Shown here piece by piece: positions 27,421-36,402 of a DNA stretch of 64,000 bases (position 1 is its first letter; every line of letters starts with the position of its first letter). A program made the translations under genes and the position numbers. This DNA comes from Angomonas deanei (lineage: Eukaryota > Euglenozoa > Kinetoplastea > Trypanosomatida > Trypanosomatidae), in the NCBI GenBank assembly GCA_903995115.1, contig LR877146.1, positions 310,001 to 374,000 on the forward strand, written 5' to 3'. A model generated the notes under the pieces. The model was not told where the DNA came from, did not search any database, and saw only the letters and a program-made list of their open reading frames with translations.

Positions 27421-28411
27421 CGGATAGTATCAGTGGAAGAATTATCAGTCGCGAGGCATTCCACAGCCAGATGCCACTTGATTGCAGAAAACTTTTTTTT
27501 TTTTCTTCAGCAGCCCATGTATTGATAACATATTTTTAGTTCTATTTTTATTCTGTTTTGTTTGAAGATGATATGAGACCACACGTCAACTCACGACTCT
27601 GCGTGAGTTCCTTTTGATGTACCCAGTGTTGCTTGTGTGTTTGTGTTGATGTTTTTCTCATTTTTTGTGTTTTCCCGCCCCCATTCCACCCAAAAGTGTG
27701 CATAGTAATACACACCTGTAAAACGTTCAGTCATTCTTTCCATCTTTTTTTATTAGTATAACTGAAGCCGCTGTTGTTTGATCTCTTGTTTGTGAGAGTT
27801 TGTTGGGTGCGTGTGTGCGTTTGGCTTCTTTTCCGTTCTGTCCTTTCTTCCTCCTCCCACCGCGTAGCGTCTTCTACAAGAATCATTCTAACCAGCATGC
27901 TTTCTCATAATGTCGTGCCAAGAGCATGAAGTACTTCCGCCCGGCGGACCACCGGGGTAGACTTCACCGAAGAAGCCACACGGGGGTTACGTCTCCACGT
28001 AGCGTATAAGTTAGCGGCGTCCCTGGGTTGTTGTAAAGGGAGTGTTGTTCGTCCGCTTCACTACCCGGACTTTCCAGTAGTCCCTCGGGAATGTGAGACT
28101 GGGACAAAGTGTTGGGAGTGCGCCGTGCGGAGCGGCTCTGGTAGGGAACAGATTGTTTCCGAAGCCGGTCTTCAAATGGAAAAGCGCCTCTCGAAGGCAG
28201 GAGTACTCGTCACGCATTCTGTTATCCTTACAAGTGAGCGCAGTGCGTTAGCTAGCTAATCTTTTGTCTGTTGCGGTTTTGTGACCGACTGTTTTGTTTT
28301 CGACCGTCTTCCCGGTGTATCACTTCTTTATGTTTCTGTTTCTCTCCCTCTCTTTTCTTCAAAGATCATATCTATCGTTTCCAAGTTATTCTCTTTACTG
28401 AATAGCACGGA
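27421..28411 (+). other. spacer, predicted acceptor near its end
   Basis: No gene found. Contains the stem-loop at 27588-27609 and a less T-rich, more mixed stretch (27.87-28.26 kb). A long CT-rich tract (TCTCTCCCTCTCTTTTCTTC) ends with AG at 28363-28364. Confidence 0.4.
27588..27609 (+). other. 8-bp perfect stem-loop in presumptive 3' UTR
   Basis: AACTCACG / CGTGAGTT around a 6-nt loop, 167 nt after the stop of the surface gene at 26380-27420. Confidence 0.5.
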
Positions 28412-29707
28412 ATGGCCACGCTAAGGCGAAGCCGACGACGATCCACTGTCGTTGTCGTTCTCACCTGTGTGCTCCTCTTTTCAGGCTTGCTTCAGGTCGA
28501 GGGATCGTGTTCACCGGCTAGTTTCATCAACACCAATTACTGCAAATCGGTACTCGCCTGTCCAGATTCCTCCTACAGTATGAAGCGATCGGGTACAAGC
28601 AGGCCGTGTAGTTGTGAAAAGGGCGGTCTCTTCTGGCAAGTGACAAGCCAACCAGTTGTTGACAGAAACCGAATCCCAAACTGTGCGGAGGCGTCCATCA
28701 AGGTGAACTACCCGAATTGCGAAACTTACGACTACTCCGCTCGTTTGGGGGATTGCATCAGGTGCGACGATGGATATGTATTGTACCCCTACACGGATGT
28801 GAATGGTAACCGTTTCAGTACCACATGCACACCGTGTGATAAGAGCTGCTCGGGATGCACCGACACCCCCTTGACTTGCGTCAGCTGTAGCCCTGGATAC
28901 GTGCCAGCGGCCAACAACCGATGCGTGATTCCGTCTTCGGGCAGCGGCGATTCGTCTAGTCGTGGCGGTGAGAACAGTACTCCGAATCCTGACGACTCTA
29001 GCAAGCCCTCTTCTAACGATGGCAGCAACGGAAAGGACTCTTCCAAAAACGGCGACGGTGGCAATGGTTCTTCTGGCAACGGCAATGGCGGAAAGGATTC
29101 TTCAAATGGCGGCAACGATGGCAAGGATCCATCCGGAGACGGCAACGGCGGCAAAGATCCATCAGGAGACGGCAATGGCGGGAAGGACCCTTCGGGTAAC
29201 GGCAACGGCGGCAAAGATCCATCAGGGGACGGCAACGGAGGAAAGGACCCTTCGAGCAACGACAATGGCGGAAAGAACCCCTCAGGACCTGGAAGTTCCT
29301 CCGGCAGTGACGACAAGGGTAGTGGCGAAGAGGCAAACAATGGAAGTCAAAAGAAGAAGGGCATACCCTGGTGGGTTTGGCTGATTGTAGGCTTGGGTTC
29401 TGCCGTCGTTGCTGGTGTTGTGGTTTTTCTTCTAGTCTTCTTCCTGAAGAAGAACGATGATGACGACGACGTTAGTGAAGCGTCAACCCCCAAGGCACGA
29501 AAAGCGCCCCCCGCGTCGCAGGTCGTCAGCTACCCGTCAGAGGGCAGCAGTCGACCGTCGCAGACCGAATCCGAACCAAGTTCTGCGTTAGATGAGTTCT
29601 GTTCCGATGTGAGCAGCCAAATCAGCTCAAGCACCACCTCTAGCGTAGTTTCTGGTCGCAGGGTTGCACGGAGGAGATCGAGCATCACCTGGAATCTCGA
29701 TGAGTGA
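28412..29707 (+). CDS. cysteine-rich type I surface protein with Gly/Asn/Asp repeat stalk
   Basis: 431 aa. A signal-anchor-like start (MATLRRSRRRSTVVVVLTCVL) with signal cleavage likely near VEGS. The N-terminal Cys domain is close to those at 26380 and 30565 (CPDSSYSM, CSCEKGG, RIPNC, CETYDYSARLGDCIRC). One CxxC pair group (CDKSCSGC..CVSC) follows. A ~125-residue low-complexity stalk contains about six copies of a ten-residue unit of the type GDGNGGKDPS. Then KKKGIPWWVW (PWWVW from ~319), a membrane span and FFLKKNDDDDD; unlike its relatives it has no Cys cluster at the inner face. The tail ends ARRRSSITWNLDE. The stalk would lift the Cys domain off the cell surface. Confidence 0.88.
   Translation: MATLRRSRRRSTVVVVLTCVLLFSGLLQVEGSCSPASFINTNYCKSVLACPDSSYSMKRSGTSRPCSCEKGGLFWQVTSQPVVDRNRIPNCAEASIKVNYPNCETYDYSARLGDCIRCDDGYVLYPYTDVNGNRFSTTCTPCDKSCSGCTDTPLTCVSCSPGYVPAANNRCVIPSSGSGDSSSRGGENSTPNPDDSSKPSSNDGSNGKDSSKNGDGGNGSSGNGNGGKDSSNGGNDGKDPSGDGNGGKDPSGDGNGGKDPSGNGNGGKDPSGDGNGGKDPSSNDNGGKNPSGPGSSSGSDDKGSGEEANNGSQKKKGIPWWVWLIVGLGSAVVAGVVVFLLVFFLKKNDDDDDVSEASTPKARKAPPASQVVSYPSEGSSRPSQTESEPSSALDEFCSDVSSQISSSTTSSVVSGRRVARRRSSITWNLDE
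29107..29286 (+). repeat. 30-bp in-frame tandem repeat
   Basis: About six imperfect copies of a 30-bp unit, encoding GDGNGGKDPS-type decapeptides in the stalk of the surface protein at 28412-29707. The period is a multiple of three, so copy-number change alters stalk length without breaking the frame. Confidence 0.8.
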
Positions 29708-30564
29708 CACCACCTCCTCGGCCTTCCATTCTTCTACTGGGTTCTGCGCTAGATGTTGGGAATGTCCTTCGTTTTCTTGTTCTGATCAAAGACGATAGAT
29801 TTACCTACCGAGTTCTCTATTTTTTATATTTTTTGTTTTTATAGTTGATGTTGATGTAGTTGTAGTTTTCCTTGAAAGTAGGTTTCCTTGGTACTCCGAC
29901 TGGAGTACTGTAGCGAACCGTCATTCTGATGTTCTACAAAGTAAATGTAAAGCTAGGTTGTTGAAAAACGTATTATCATTCTGTCGTGAGTTAACAACGA
30001 TTCTTTTTTATTTCTTTATTTTCCCATTCCCTTTTAAACTCTCAAATGAAACTTCGCGTTTGACGTGCATTCCGCTTCACTCAACTTGTAGAGGTCAAGT
30101 TTATGCCTCCGCTCCGACGTGTTTCCTACATTATCTCTCCTCCTCACGCTGTTTGTCCATTAGAATTAGCTTCTGTCCCATGAATACTTTAACAAGGAAC
30201 GAATGAAACGAGTGCGTCTTGTGCTGCTGCCGCCTGGTCTCGGAGCGTCACCACTACTCTCCGTGACAGATAATGAAGGCCCCTTGCGCCGCAGCAACGT
30301 CGTAGGTGAAAGAGGAAGCGTGTGGTTGGCTGTAACGTGGCTCGTGTGGTAGACGTGAGCGTGGCAGAGCATTCCCACCGAATGGCCGCAGCAACATTGG
30401 GAGAAGTGTTGTGTGTATAGTACGGAATCTGTTGAACCTGACGTTGGTCTGCTGGAGCCGTGCTAATCGGTGAATGACCAACCCTACAAATCTCTTCGCT
30501 CTCTCTTTCTCTCTCTCTCCTCTCGAAAAGAAACATACTTGCTTACGCAGGTTTTAGACGCTCA
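29708..30564 (+). other. spacer with stem-loop and predicted acceptors
   Basis: No gene found. The stem-loop at 29891-29908 lies 183 nt after the stop. A strong CT tract (about 30490-30524) ends in AG 30529-30530; a further AG is at 30549-30550, just before the ATG at 30565. Confidence 0.45.
29891..29908 (+). other. 7-bp perfect stem with tetraloop in presumptive 3' UTR
   Basis: GTACTCC / GGAGTAC around GACT, 183 nt after the stop of the surface gene at 28412-29707. Confidence 0.5.
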
Positions 30565-31497
30565 ATGTCCGCTCCATCATCCGGCAGACGGCTAGTCCCT
30601 ATTCTCATTACAGCACTGTGGCTGATTCTATCGAGTAGTGTAAGCGGATGCCTGAACAGTGGCGCCTACATCGTAGTCGACTGTGCCAGCCGATTAACTT
30701 GCACCGACAGTTCTTACACCCTGACCTACCACATTGACTCGGACACGGCCTGTGTCTGCGAGAAGGGAGGACTGACAATGACGCCGGTGGCACGGGAGGA
30801 TCGTATTCCCAACTGTGACGTAGCGGCGACTTCTCTGAACTTTCCAGACTGTGACAAGACGGACTACACGATATACATTGGGCTGTGTGTCCAGTGTAAG
30901 GCTGGGTATTACATGCCGAAGGCTGCCGTCGTAAACGGCGTTCACTTTGGTGGTGCGTGCGCTGCGTGCACCGACGGCATATGTGAGGCGGATAGCTCGA
31001 ACCCGAGCTCAAGCACAAGCTCAAGTACGGCCCCGACACACGATGCGGGAGGTACGCAAGGGGAGAAGCAGAAGGGCATACCATGGTGGGTGTGGCTGAT
31101 TGTCGGCCTTGGGTGTGCCGTAATCGCAGGGGTGGTTGTGTTTTTAGCCGTGTACTGCACACATTGCCGACGAGGGGACCACAGGGCAGTCAGCCCCACC
31201 TCGTCAACAACCGACAGCGAAGAAACGCCGCTACGAGAAAGAGGGAGGAAAGTGGCCTCTGCTTCCACCCGTACCAGCGAGTACCCCATCGTCAATCCAC
31301 TGTACGGCGGCGACACTTTGCCACCGAGAGAGGAGTCGACGAGTACTGTTCCGTCCGCGACCGAAACAGCCTCGCAGGCCAGCACTGCCCCCTCCACCAC
31401 CGAAACGGCCTCGCAGGCGAGCACCAATTCCGGCGGGACCCCTGGCTATAAAATGTCCCGCAGAACGTCCTCTGTTACGTGGTTGCTGGACCACTAG
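30565..31497 (+). CDS. short cysteine-rich type I surface protein
   Basis: 310 aa. Signal peptide (LVPILITALWLILSSSVSG), then the shared N-terminal Cys domain (CTDSSYTL, CVCEKGG, RIPNC, CDKTDYTIYIGLCVQC), with almost no CxxC repeats after it (CAACTDGIC). A short Ser/Thr stalk leads to QKGIPWWVW (PWWVW from ~173), a membrane span, AVYCTHCRR, and a tail with an imperfect ~16-residue duplication (ATETASQAST / TTETASQAST). The tail ends PGYKMSRRTSSVTWLLDH. It is the minimal form of the family, in effect only the N-terminal domain on a stalk. Confidence 0.88.
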   Translation: MSAPSSGRRLVPILITALWLILSSSVSGCLNSGAYIVVDCASRLTCTDSSYTLTYHIDSDTACVCEKGGLTMTPVAREDRIPNCDVAATSLNFPDCDKTDYTIYIGLCVQCKAGYYMPKAAVVNGVHFGGACAACTDGICEADSSNPSSSTSSSTAPTHDAGGTQGEKQKGIPWWVWLIVGLGCAVIAGVVVFLAVYCTHCRRGDHRAVSPTSSTTDSEETPLRERGRKVASASTRTSEYPIVNPLYGGDTLPPREESTSTVPSATETASQASTAPSTTETASQASTNSGGTPGYKMSRRTSSVTWLLDH

Positions 31498-32027
31498 AGA
31501 GAGAGAGAGGTTGAACCGTCGGTGGGGGATCACCGCAAAAGTCAACGTTAATGTTTGCTCATCCATTTACTTGTTTTTCTTTATACCCTTCTTTTCATTT
31601 TGGTGAGTGCGTTATTATCCAAAGTGCCAAAATGTATTTTTTTGTTTGCTTGGGCGGATCGATGAGCGGCTATTGGGATTGTCACTTCAAAAGGCTGCAA
31701 AGAACGTATACTTTTGGCCGTATGTAATCTAGATTCAGGTGTCACTGCCAATAGCCGCTGTCTTAGATCCGTGTATATGTTTTTTTTTTTTTTTTTTTGG
31801 TCGGCAAAGCATGATTTCTTTTCGTTAATCTTTCTAATAAATTATACCCGTTCTTAAAGACATTCTCCGCTTTTATCAGTGTGTTTGAAGTTGCCGCCAT
31901 ACTTCCATGGTCGTGTGAGGCACCCCGACGAACACGTTCTTTCTCCACCGTCTTTTTTTTACAGGAAGTGTCCGTTTAGAGGTGTCCTCTTCGTTCATTA
32001 CCGTTTATCGAGCACAACAGCAATATC
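31498..32027 (+). other. spacer with long inverted repeat and predicted acceptor
   Basis: No gene found. Contains a nested inverted repeat at 31510-31546 (GTTGA..CGGTG / CACCG..TCAAC) and the larger one at 31665-31759. TCTTTTTTTTACAG gives an acceptor AG at 31963-31964. Confidence 0.5.
31665..31759 (+). repeat. 12-bp perfect inverted repeat bounding a 95-bp segment
   Basis: AGCGGCTATTGG (31665-31676) and CCAATAGCCGCT (31748-31759) are exact reverse complements. Pairing continues imperfectly inside (GTCACTTC near the left arm, GGTGTCAC near the right) and outside (GATC[CG] elements), so a ~110-nt hairpin is possible. It is either a structured RNA element in the 3' UTR of the gene ending at 31497, or a tiny MITE-like relic. 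Confidence 0.55.
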
Positions 32028-33518
32028 ATGAGCTCACCGCTGCACATCAACTTTCACTGCTCCTTGGTTCCTCCGCCAGTGAAGGAAGCGATGGGTGCGT
32101 TCGACCAACACTTGGAGAGGTTATTCAATGTGTTCACCGTGCACGATCGACTGCTGTTGAGAAGCATTACCATTCCTAGTTATACGCCGTACTTTACTGG
32201 CAAATTGACTCCACATGACCCCACCATGCTGTCCCCCACCCAGTACACGGTCCAGCAAGTTCAAAAGAAGTATGACGCCCACTGCCAGCGCTGCTCTTCG
32301 GACTCTTTTGCGATTCACCTGGCTCTGACCGGTACACGAGATACACACTCGCACAAGGAGAAGACAGAAGGCGATAAAGAAAGTCTGGTGCCGCTGTTCG
32401 CCGATACGGTAGTGTCGTCGCTCCGTGGTGCCACGAGGGAAGGGGTACGACTGGTGGTGGAGGACTTCATGAAGCGTGAACAGGGAAACGAAAAGGGGCG
32501 AGTAGTGGACAAACGACTGTTTATTATGAAGGGAGTGGAGACGGAGGATGGCCGTTGCTTCAAAGACTTCCGGACGGGTACGGAGTTGATGTCCTATATC
32601 GAGCGAGATCTGTCGGGTTACCTGTGGGGCGCACAGAGCACCTTGATTGCCGGGTACCCTCAGGGACACGTACTTTCCTCTTCGTGGGATATAAAACAGA
32701 CGGCCAAACAGGAAAGTGGAGCGCCCGTATTCACGGACAAGCGGCGCTTCCTTCAATTCGTCAACGATGAATTTACGAACAAGGCAGAAGGCAATGTAGA
32801 CCTTCCTCCGGTAAGTCACGTGAGGGAGCTCGCGGACGATGCGGTGCCGTCCTTCGCGGATACTCTCCGGACGACCGTTGCGAAAATGTTGCGGCGGATT
32901 GATTTGGTACTTCTGCTCCACAACTATGCGACCTACGACACTGTGAACTTTGAGTCCAATCGAGTCAATGTCGACGGTATCGTTGAAAAGCTCCAAATAC
33001 TGTCGGAGCGGAGCGGCGCGACACCCCATGTGACAGTGGTGCCCCAGGCGCTAGGCGGCTACGACTTGCGGGAGTACAGCAACTTTGTGAAGGAGGTGCA
33101 CCAACAGGCCAGCGGCATCACCAACGTGAAGTACGCCATCCTGCTAGGACTTATCCCGCCACTCCTCCCAATGCACTTTTGCCGAATGGTGTTACAGTTG
33201 AACTTGAAGGTGCATCGAGCTATATTTGACCAGCTGTGTGATCTGAAAGCGCACATTCTACAGTTACGGGAAGAGTGTTTACAGACGGGTTGCTGTCGTG
33301 AAGCGCTTGTCCGTTTCATTGAAGGGGTCAAACAGAGAGAAGAGGCCATGCTGGATGGGTTCGTCCGGGAGGCAACCAAGATCTGCAAACAAGTCCACCA
33401 TCACAATTGCCAAAATAAGGAGAACCCGATCGATATCATCTTTTTCACCTTCAACTATGCCTCTTCCCCTACCGTCGGTCGCGTTATGCACAATCTTATC
33501 GCAGACACCCGTTTGTAG
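32028..33518 (+). CDS. conserved-looking protein of unknown function, 496 aa
   Basis: 496 aa of ordinary globular composition, unlike the disordered neighbours. No signal peptide or membrane span at the N-terminus (MSSPLHINFHCSLVPPP). I recognise no family. Visible features: a charged middle (KEKTEGDKES), a hydrophobic stretch ITNVKYAILLGLIPPLLPMHF at about residues 363-383 that could be a buried helix or hairpin, and a C-terminal part rich in helix formers with several Cys/His (CKQVHHHNCQNK). The start is the first ATG after the acceptor AG at 31963-31964. Probably a cytosolic protein or enzyme; no catalytic motif can be named. Confidence 0.75.
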   Translation: MSSPLHINFHCSLVPPPVKEAMGAFDQHLERLFNVFTVHDRLLLRSITIPSYTPYFTGKLTPHDPTMLSPTQYTVQQVQKKYDAHCQRCSSDSFAIHLALTGTRDTHSHKEKTEGDKESLVPLFADTVVSSLRGATREGVRLVVEDFMKREQGNEKGRVVDKRLFIMKGVETEDGRCFKDFRTGTELMSYIERDLSGYLWGAQSTLIAGYPQGHVLSSSWDIKQTAKQESGAPVFTDKRRFLQFVNDEFTNKAEGNVDLPPVSHVRELADDAVPSFADTLRTTVAKMLRRIDLVLLLHNYATYDTVNFESNRVNVDGIVEKLQILSERSGATPHVTVVPQALGGYDLREYSNFVKEVHQQASGITNVKYAILLGLIPPLLPMHFCRMVLQLNLKVHRAIFDQLCDLKAHILQLREECLQTGCCREALVRFIEGVKQREEAMLDGFVREATKICKQVHHHNCQNKENPIDIIFFTFNYASSPTVGRVMHNLIADTRL

Positions 33519-33734
33519 GGAGAGAAAGAGCCGAAGAAGGGACTGTCGACGAGTTGTTGGGGCAGTAGGTTGCTTTGTCTCTGACAGCTTATAGTCACTG
33601 ATTTGTGGCTGAGGTTACTTATGGATAATGGGTAGGGGTGTAGCTTGCCGCTGTTTAATCTGTTTTTTTTTCTCTCTTCCCGCCTGTAGCTTTCCTATAA
33701 AGTGGTTTCGCCGTCTTGTTAGCCCTTCATTTCA
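33519..33734 (+). promoter_or_regulatory. predicted trans-splice acceptor
   Basis: TTTTTTTTTCTCTCTTCCCGCCTGTAG gives AG 33688-33689, 46 nt before the ATG at 33735; among the clearest acceptors in the window. Confidence 0.5.
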
Positions 33735-34046
33735 ATGCAATACAGTACCACGACGTTCCCCGACACGGTTTCGGAAGACATCTTTGTCGATGACCTCAGC
33801 ACCACCACCCGCCGTCGAATGCTCTGCACTGTTTACAAGTGTCACACAACGTATCTCCAACGGGCCTACGGGGATAGTCCACTTGGGTCGGCCAAGGTGT
33901 ACTCTGCCAACCGCAGGGAGAGGCAGATGAAAGAGTCGGAAGAGCACTTGACCGTTGCGCAACCAGAAAAGAAGCGTTTCTCCTTCTTGTCGTGCTTCTG
34001 CGCCACCCCCAAGAACAAGAAGAAGGCACTGAAGGGCGTGGCTTGA
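33735..34046 (+). CDS. small basic protein with RFSF and Cys motif near the C-terminus
   Basis: 103 aa, start MQYSTTTFPDTVSEDIF. The N-terminal third is acidic; the rest is basic (RRERQMK). Near the end is EKKRFSFLSCFCATPKNKKK: a basic-F-S-F motif followed by a Cys pair beside a Lys cluster, which might be palmitoylated. It resembles the basic/aromatic tail motifs of neighbours but lacks the Val of RVxF. No domain recognised. The strong acceptor upstream supports expression. Confidence 0.65.
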   Translation: MQYSTTTFPDTVSEDIFVDDLSTTTRRRMLCTVYKCHTTYLQRAYGDSPLGSAKVYSANRRERQMKESEEHLTVAQPEKKRFSFLSCFCATPKNKKKALKGVA

Positions 34047-34379
34047 ATGCGAGTATGCCAGGAACCGCAAATCGTTCCACCAGCGCGTGTTTGTTTTCAT
34101 TTTTTTTACTTCCTTCCTCACTGTTTAGTTTCGTTGCTTTCACCCTCCCATTGTGCACCCTTTAGTGTGCGTTTTTTTTTTCTTACCCTGCAAACTATAC
34201 GTCTCTTTTCCTGTAAATGGATCATCGGTACTTGTCTTGCGATGAATATTGCGCGTCGTTTAAAGCTGTCAGACAAACGTGGTGTCGCTCTATCCGTCAT
34301 CACTACTCTATCCCTTTTCAGTTTTCTAGTAGACTTTCTCGTCTAATCATCATCTGTTCTGTTTTGTCTGTCCAACAAC
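34047..34379 (+). other. spacer with predicted acceptors
   Basis: T-rich, no gene. Acceptor candidates: CCCTTTTCAG (AG 34320-34321) and TTTTCTAG (AG 34328-34329). Confidence 0.45.
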
Positions 34380-35306
34380 ATGTTTCGTTTCTCTCAGAAG
34401 TCACTCATCCAGAAGATCTCCGTGTGGGGTGGGGGCACGATGGGCGGTGGGATTGCCCAGGTAACCGCCCAGGCGGGTATACCGGCCACCATCCTCGAGG
34501 TATCCCAGGAGCGCGCGGACATCTCCAAGAAACAGGTGGAGGCGTCGTTGGCACGTGTGGCGAAGAAGAAGGCGGATGGGGATGCTACCAAGATGAAAGA
34601 ATACGTCGACGGTGTGATGAAGCATCTCACCTGGACCACCGATGAGAAGCAGGCGGCCGACACGGATCTGGTGATCGAGGCGGTGGTGGAGGACCTCAAG
34701 GTGAAGCAGGACTTGTTCGCCCGGCTGGACAAGCTGGCGCCCAAGGAAGCTATCTTTGTGTCCAATACGTCGTCCCTCCGTGTGACCGACATCGCGTCCA
34801 CGGCGGCCCGCAAAGACCGCTTCGGTGGACTGCACTTTTTCTCCCCTGTGGCCATGATGAAGCTGGTGGAGGTGGTGCGCACGGAGGAGGTGTCCCCAGA
34901 GGTCATCGCGAAGCTGAAGGAGTTTTGCGTAAAGATCAAGAAGGTGCCGGTGGTGACCAAGGATACGAAAGGATTCATTGTCAATCGTCTCCTCGTCCCT
35001 TACCAGCTGGAGGCGGTCCGTCTCGTGGAGCGTGGGGTGGCGAGCTTCGAGGATGTGGATACGGCCATGAAGTTGGGGTGTGGGTACCCGATGGGCCCTT
35101 TTGAGCTGAGCGACAGCGCCGGCATTGATGTCGGTGTGCTCATCACCACGGCGTGGCACAAGGAGTTCCCCGATGATCCGTTATTCGCTCCCGTAACACT
35201 GCCGAAGAAACTTTTCGACAACGGAAAGATGGGCAAAAAGACGGGCGAAGGGTATTACAAGTATGACAGTAAGGGGAAGAAGGTTGGCAAGACGGACTTG
35301 CTATAA
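34380..35306 (+). CDS. 3-hydroxyacyl-CoA (3-hydroxybutyryl-CoA) dehydrogenase
   Basis: 308 aa, the usual length for the short single-function enzyme. The Rossmann NAD-binding motif VWGGGTMGGGIAQ lies at ~14-26, preceded by MFRFSQKSLIQK, basic and without acidic residues, so mitochondrial targeting is likely. Core signatures seen: EAVVEDLKVKQDLF, FVSNTSSL, GLHFFSPVAMMKLVEVV (catalytic His, with Glu in the following helix), TKGFIVNRLLVPY and GYPMGPFELSDSAGIDV. The family oxidises L-3-hydroxyacyl-CoA to 3-ketoacyl-CoA with NAD+ in fatty-acid beta-oxidation, or works in reverse in butanoyl-CoA formation. It ends YKYDSKGKKVGKTDLL with no peroxisomal signal. Its neighbours are unrelated, as usual in polycistronic arrays. 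Confidence 0.95.
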   Translation: MFRFSQKSLIQKISVWGGGTMGGGIAQVTAQAGIPATILEVSQERADISKKQVEASLARVAKKKADGDATKMKEYVDGVMKHLTWTTDEKQAADTDLVIEAVVEDLKVKQDLFARLDKLAPKEAIFVSNTSSLRVTDIASTAARKDRFGGLHFFSPVAMMKLVEVVRTEEVSPEVIAKLKEFCVKIKKVPVVTKDTKGFIVNRLLVPYQLEAVRLVERGVASFEDVDTAMKLGCGYPMGPFELSDSAGIDVGVLITTAWHKEFPDDPLFAPVTLPKKLFDNGKMGKKTGEGYYKYDSKGKKVGKTDLL

Positions 35307-35550
35307 GGGAGGATGTGCCGGATTCCTGGCCAAAAGGCTCTGTTATTTGCTTTTTTAATCTACATTTAGCGCGGGAAACATTGACAAAAACAGTACAATG
35401 CGAAGGAGGGTTTCACAGCTAGTGGTGGTTAATCGATGCGGCGAACTTGTAGTTTAAGAACGTTGTTTTACACCGGTCTCTTTTCCTCCCTCTTTAATTT
35501 CTGTTTTTAGCGTTAGATTTAGATCCTTGTGGTAGTTTCGTGTGACAAGA
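35307..35550 (+). promoter_or_regulatory. predicted trans-splice acceptor
   Basis: CCTCCCTCTTTAATTTCTGTTTTTAG places AG at 35509-35510, 41 nt before the ATG at 35551. Confidence 0.5.
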
Positions 35551-36024
35551 ATGGATGGGGGAACCTCCGACGAAGTCTCCCCTGTAGTGATGAGACCAGG
35601 TAGATCCTCCCTGCCCGTCGAGCAGGACGACTCGTGTGGTGGTGTCGAGCCAGAACCCCGCTCGCATATACGAACCGACAACTGGAGTGCGGTAGGGAAG
35701 GCGAATCTAGAAGACAATGAGGTCGCCAGCCCAGATGAGAGTATCCTGGTAGACACCTCCGTGACGATGAACAGCCGACTGCGAGACTTGGAGGCGGCGA
35801 GAGCGGTGCCGATACCCCAGAACGAGAATAGCATGCTGTCGTTGGATAGAAGTCAGTGTAGTCGGGTGGTCACGGGGGTGGTGACGGAGAGTCAACCTAC
35901 TAGTCCTGGTGGAAGCCCTGGGGTCGATAGAAAACTATCCTCCACGGAGGAAGGGAAGGGACAAGAGGAATGGAGCCGTAAAAAGAAGCGGCGAAGTATT
36001 TTTGAAAAGTTTTCCAGTCGTTAA
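35551..36024 (+). CDS. small disordered protein with EEG/basic C-terminal tail
   Basis: 157 aa from the ATG of MDGGTSDEVSP; an upstream in-frame GTG is rejected. Acidic and Ser-rich, no domain. It contains DESILVDTS (SILK-like without the basic residue). The end, LSSTEEGKGQEEWSRKKKRRSIFEKFSSR, is a basic-then-hydrophobic helix. The phrase [ST]-EEG-[KT]-G followed by a basic run and S-hydrophobic is shared with the next three genes, so these look like one fast-diverging family. Confidence 0.7.
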   Translation: MDGGTSDEVSPVVMRPGRSSLPVEQDDSCGGVEPEPRSHIRTDNWSAVGKANLEDNEVASPDESILVDTSVTMNSRLRDLEAARAVPIPQNENSMLSLDRSQCSRVVTGVVTESQPTSPGGSPGVDRKLSSTEEGKGQEEWSRKKKRRSIFEKFSSR

Positions 36025-36402
36025 ACCTCATTTCGGGTGTTTTGCATCATTCATTTGCGCTATATTATTTTCCACGCATTTCCCATTTGCTTTTCATAAT
36101 TTTAAGATGGTTTTTATTACCATTATTTTCTCGAGGGTACAAACGAATACAGTAGTGTAGACCTACGTGAATTCAACATACTTCCTTGTGTGTTTGTTCA
36201 AACTCTTTGTATCTCTCCAACAAAAATAAAAGCGTGCGAAAAAGACCCCCTTTTGAGACACCGTATTTGCTGTTCACTATTTCAAGGTTGCCTTCCGTTT
36301 TGTTATTGTTGTCTGCTGATGTCTGGATCTGACTCCTTTCTCTTTGCTTTCCCTATTAACCACTTCCTCCTCTCTCATCTTTCTTAGCATCTCTACACAC
36401 GG
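36025..36402 (+). other. spacer with predicted acceptor
   Basis: No gene. CCTCCTCTCTCATCTTTCTTAG gives AG 36386-36387, 16 nt before the ATG at 36403. Confidence 0.5.

Noticed and set aside
27950-28020. Small hairpins suggesting an RNA gene
   Set aside because: Only 5-bp stems and no tRNA or snoRNA box could be identified.
32121-33029. 302-codon minus-strand frame
   Set aside because: Antisense of the globular-looking 496-aa protein; no recognisable features.
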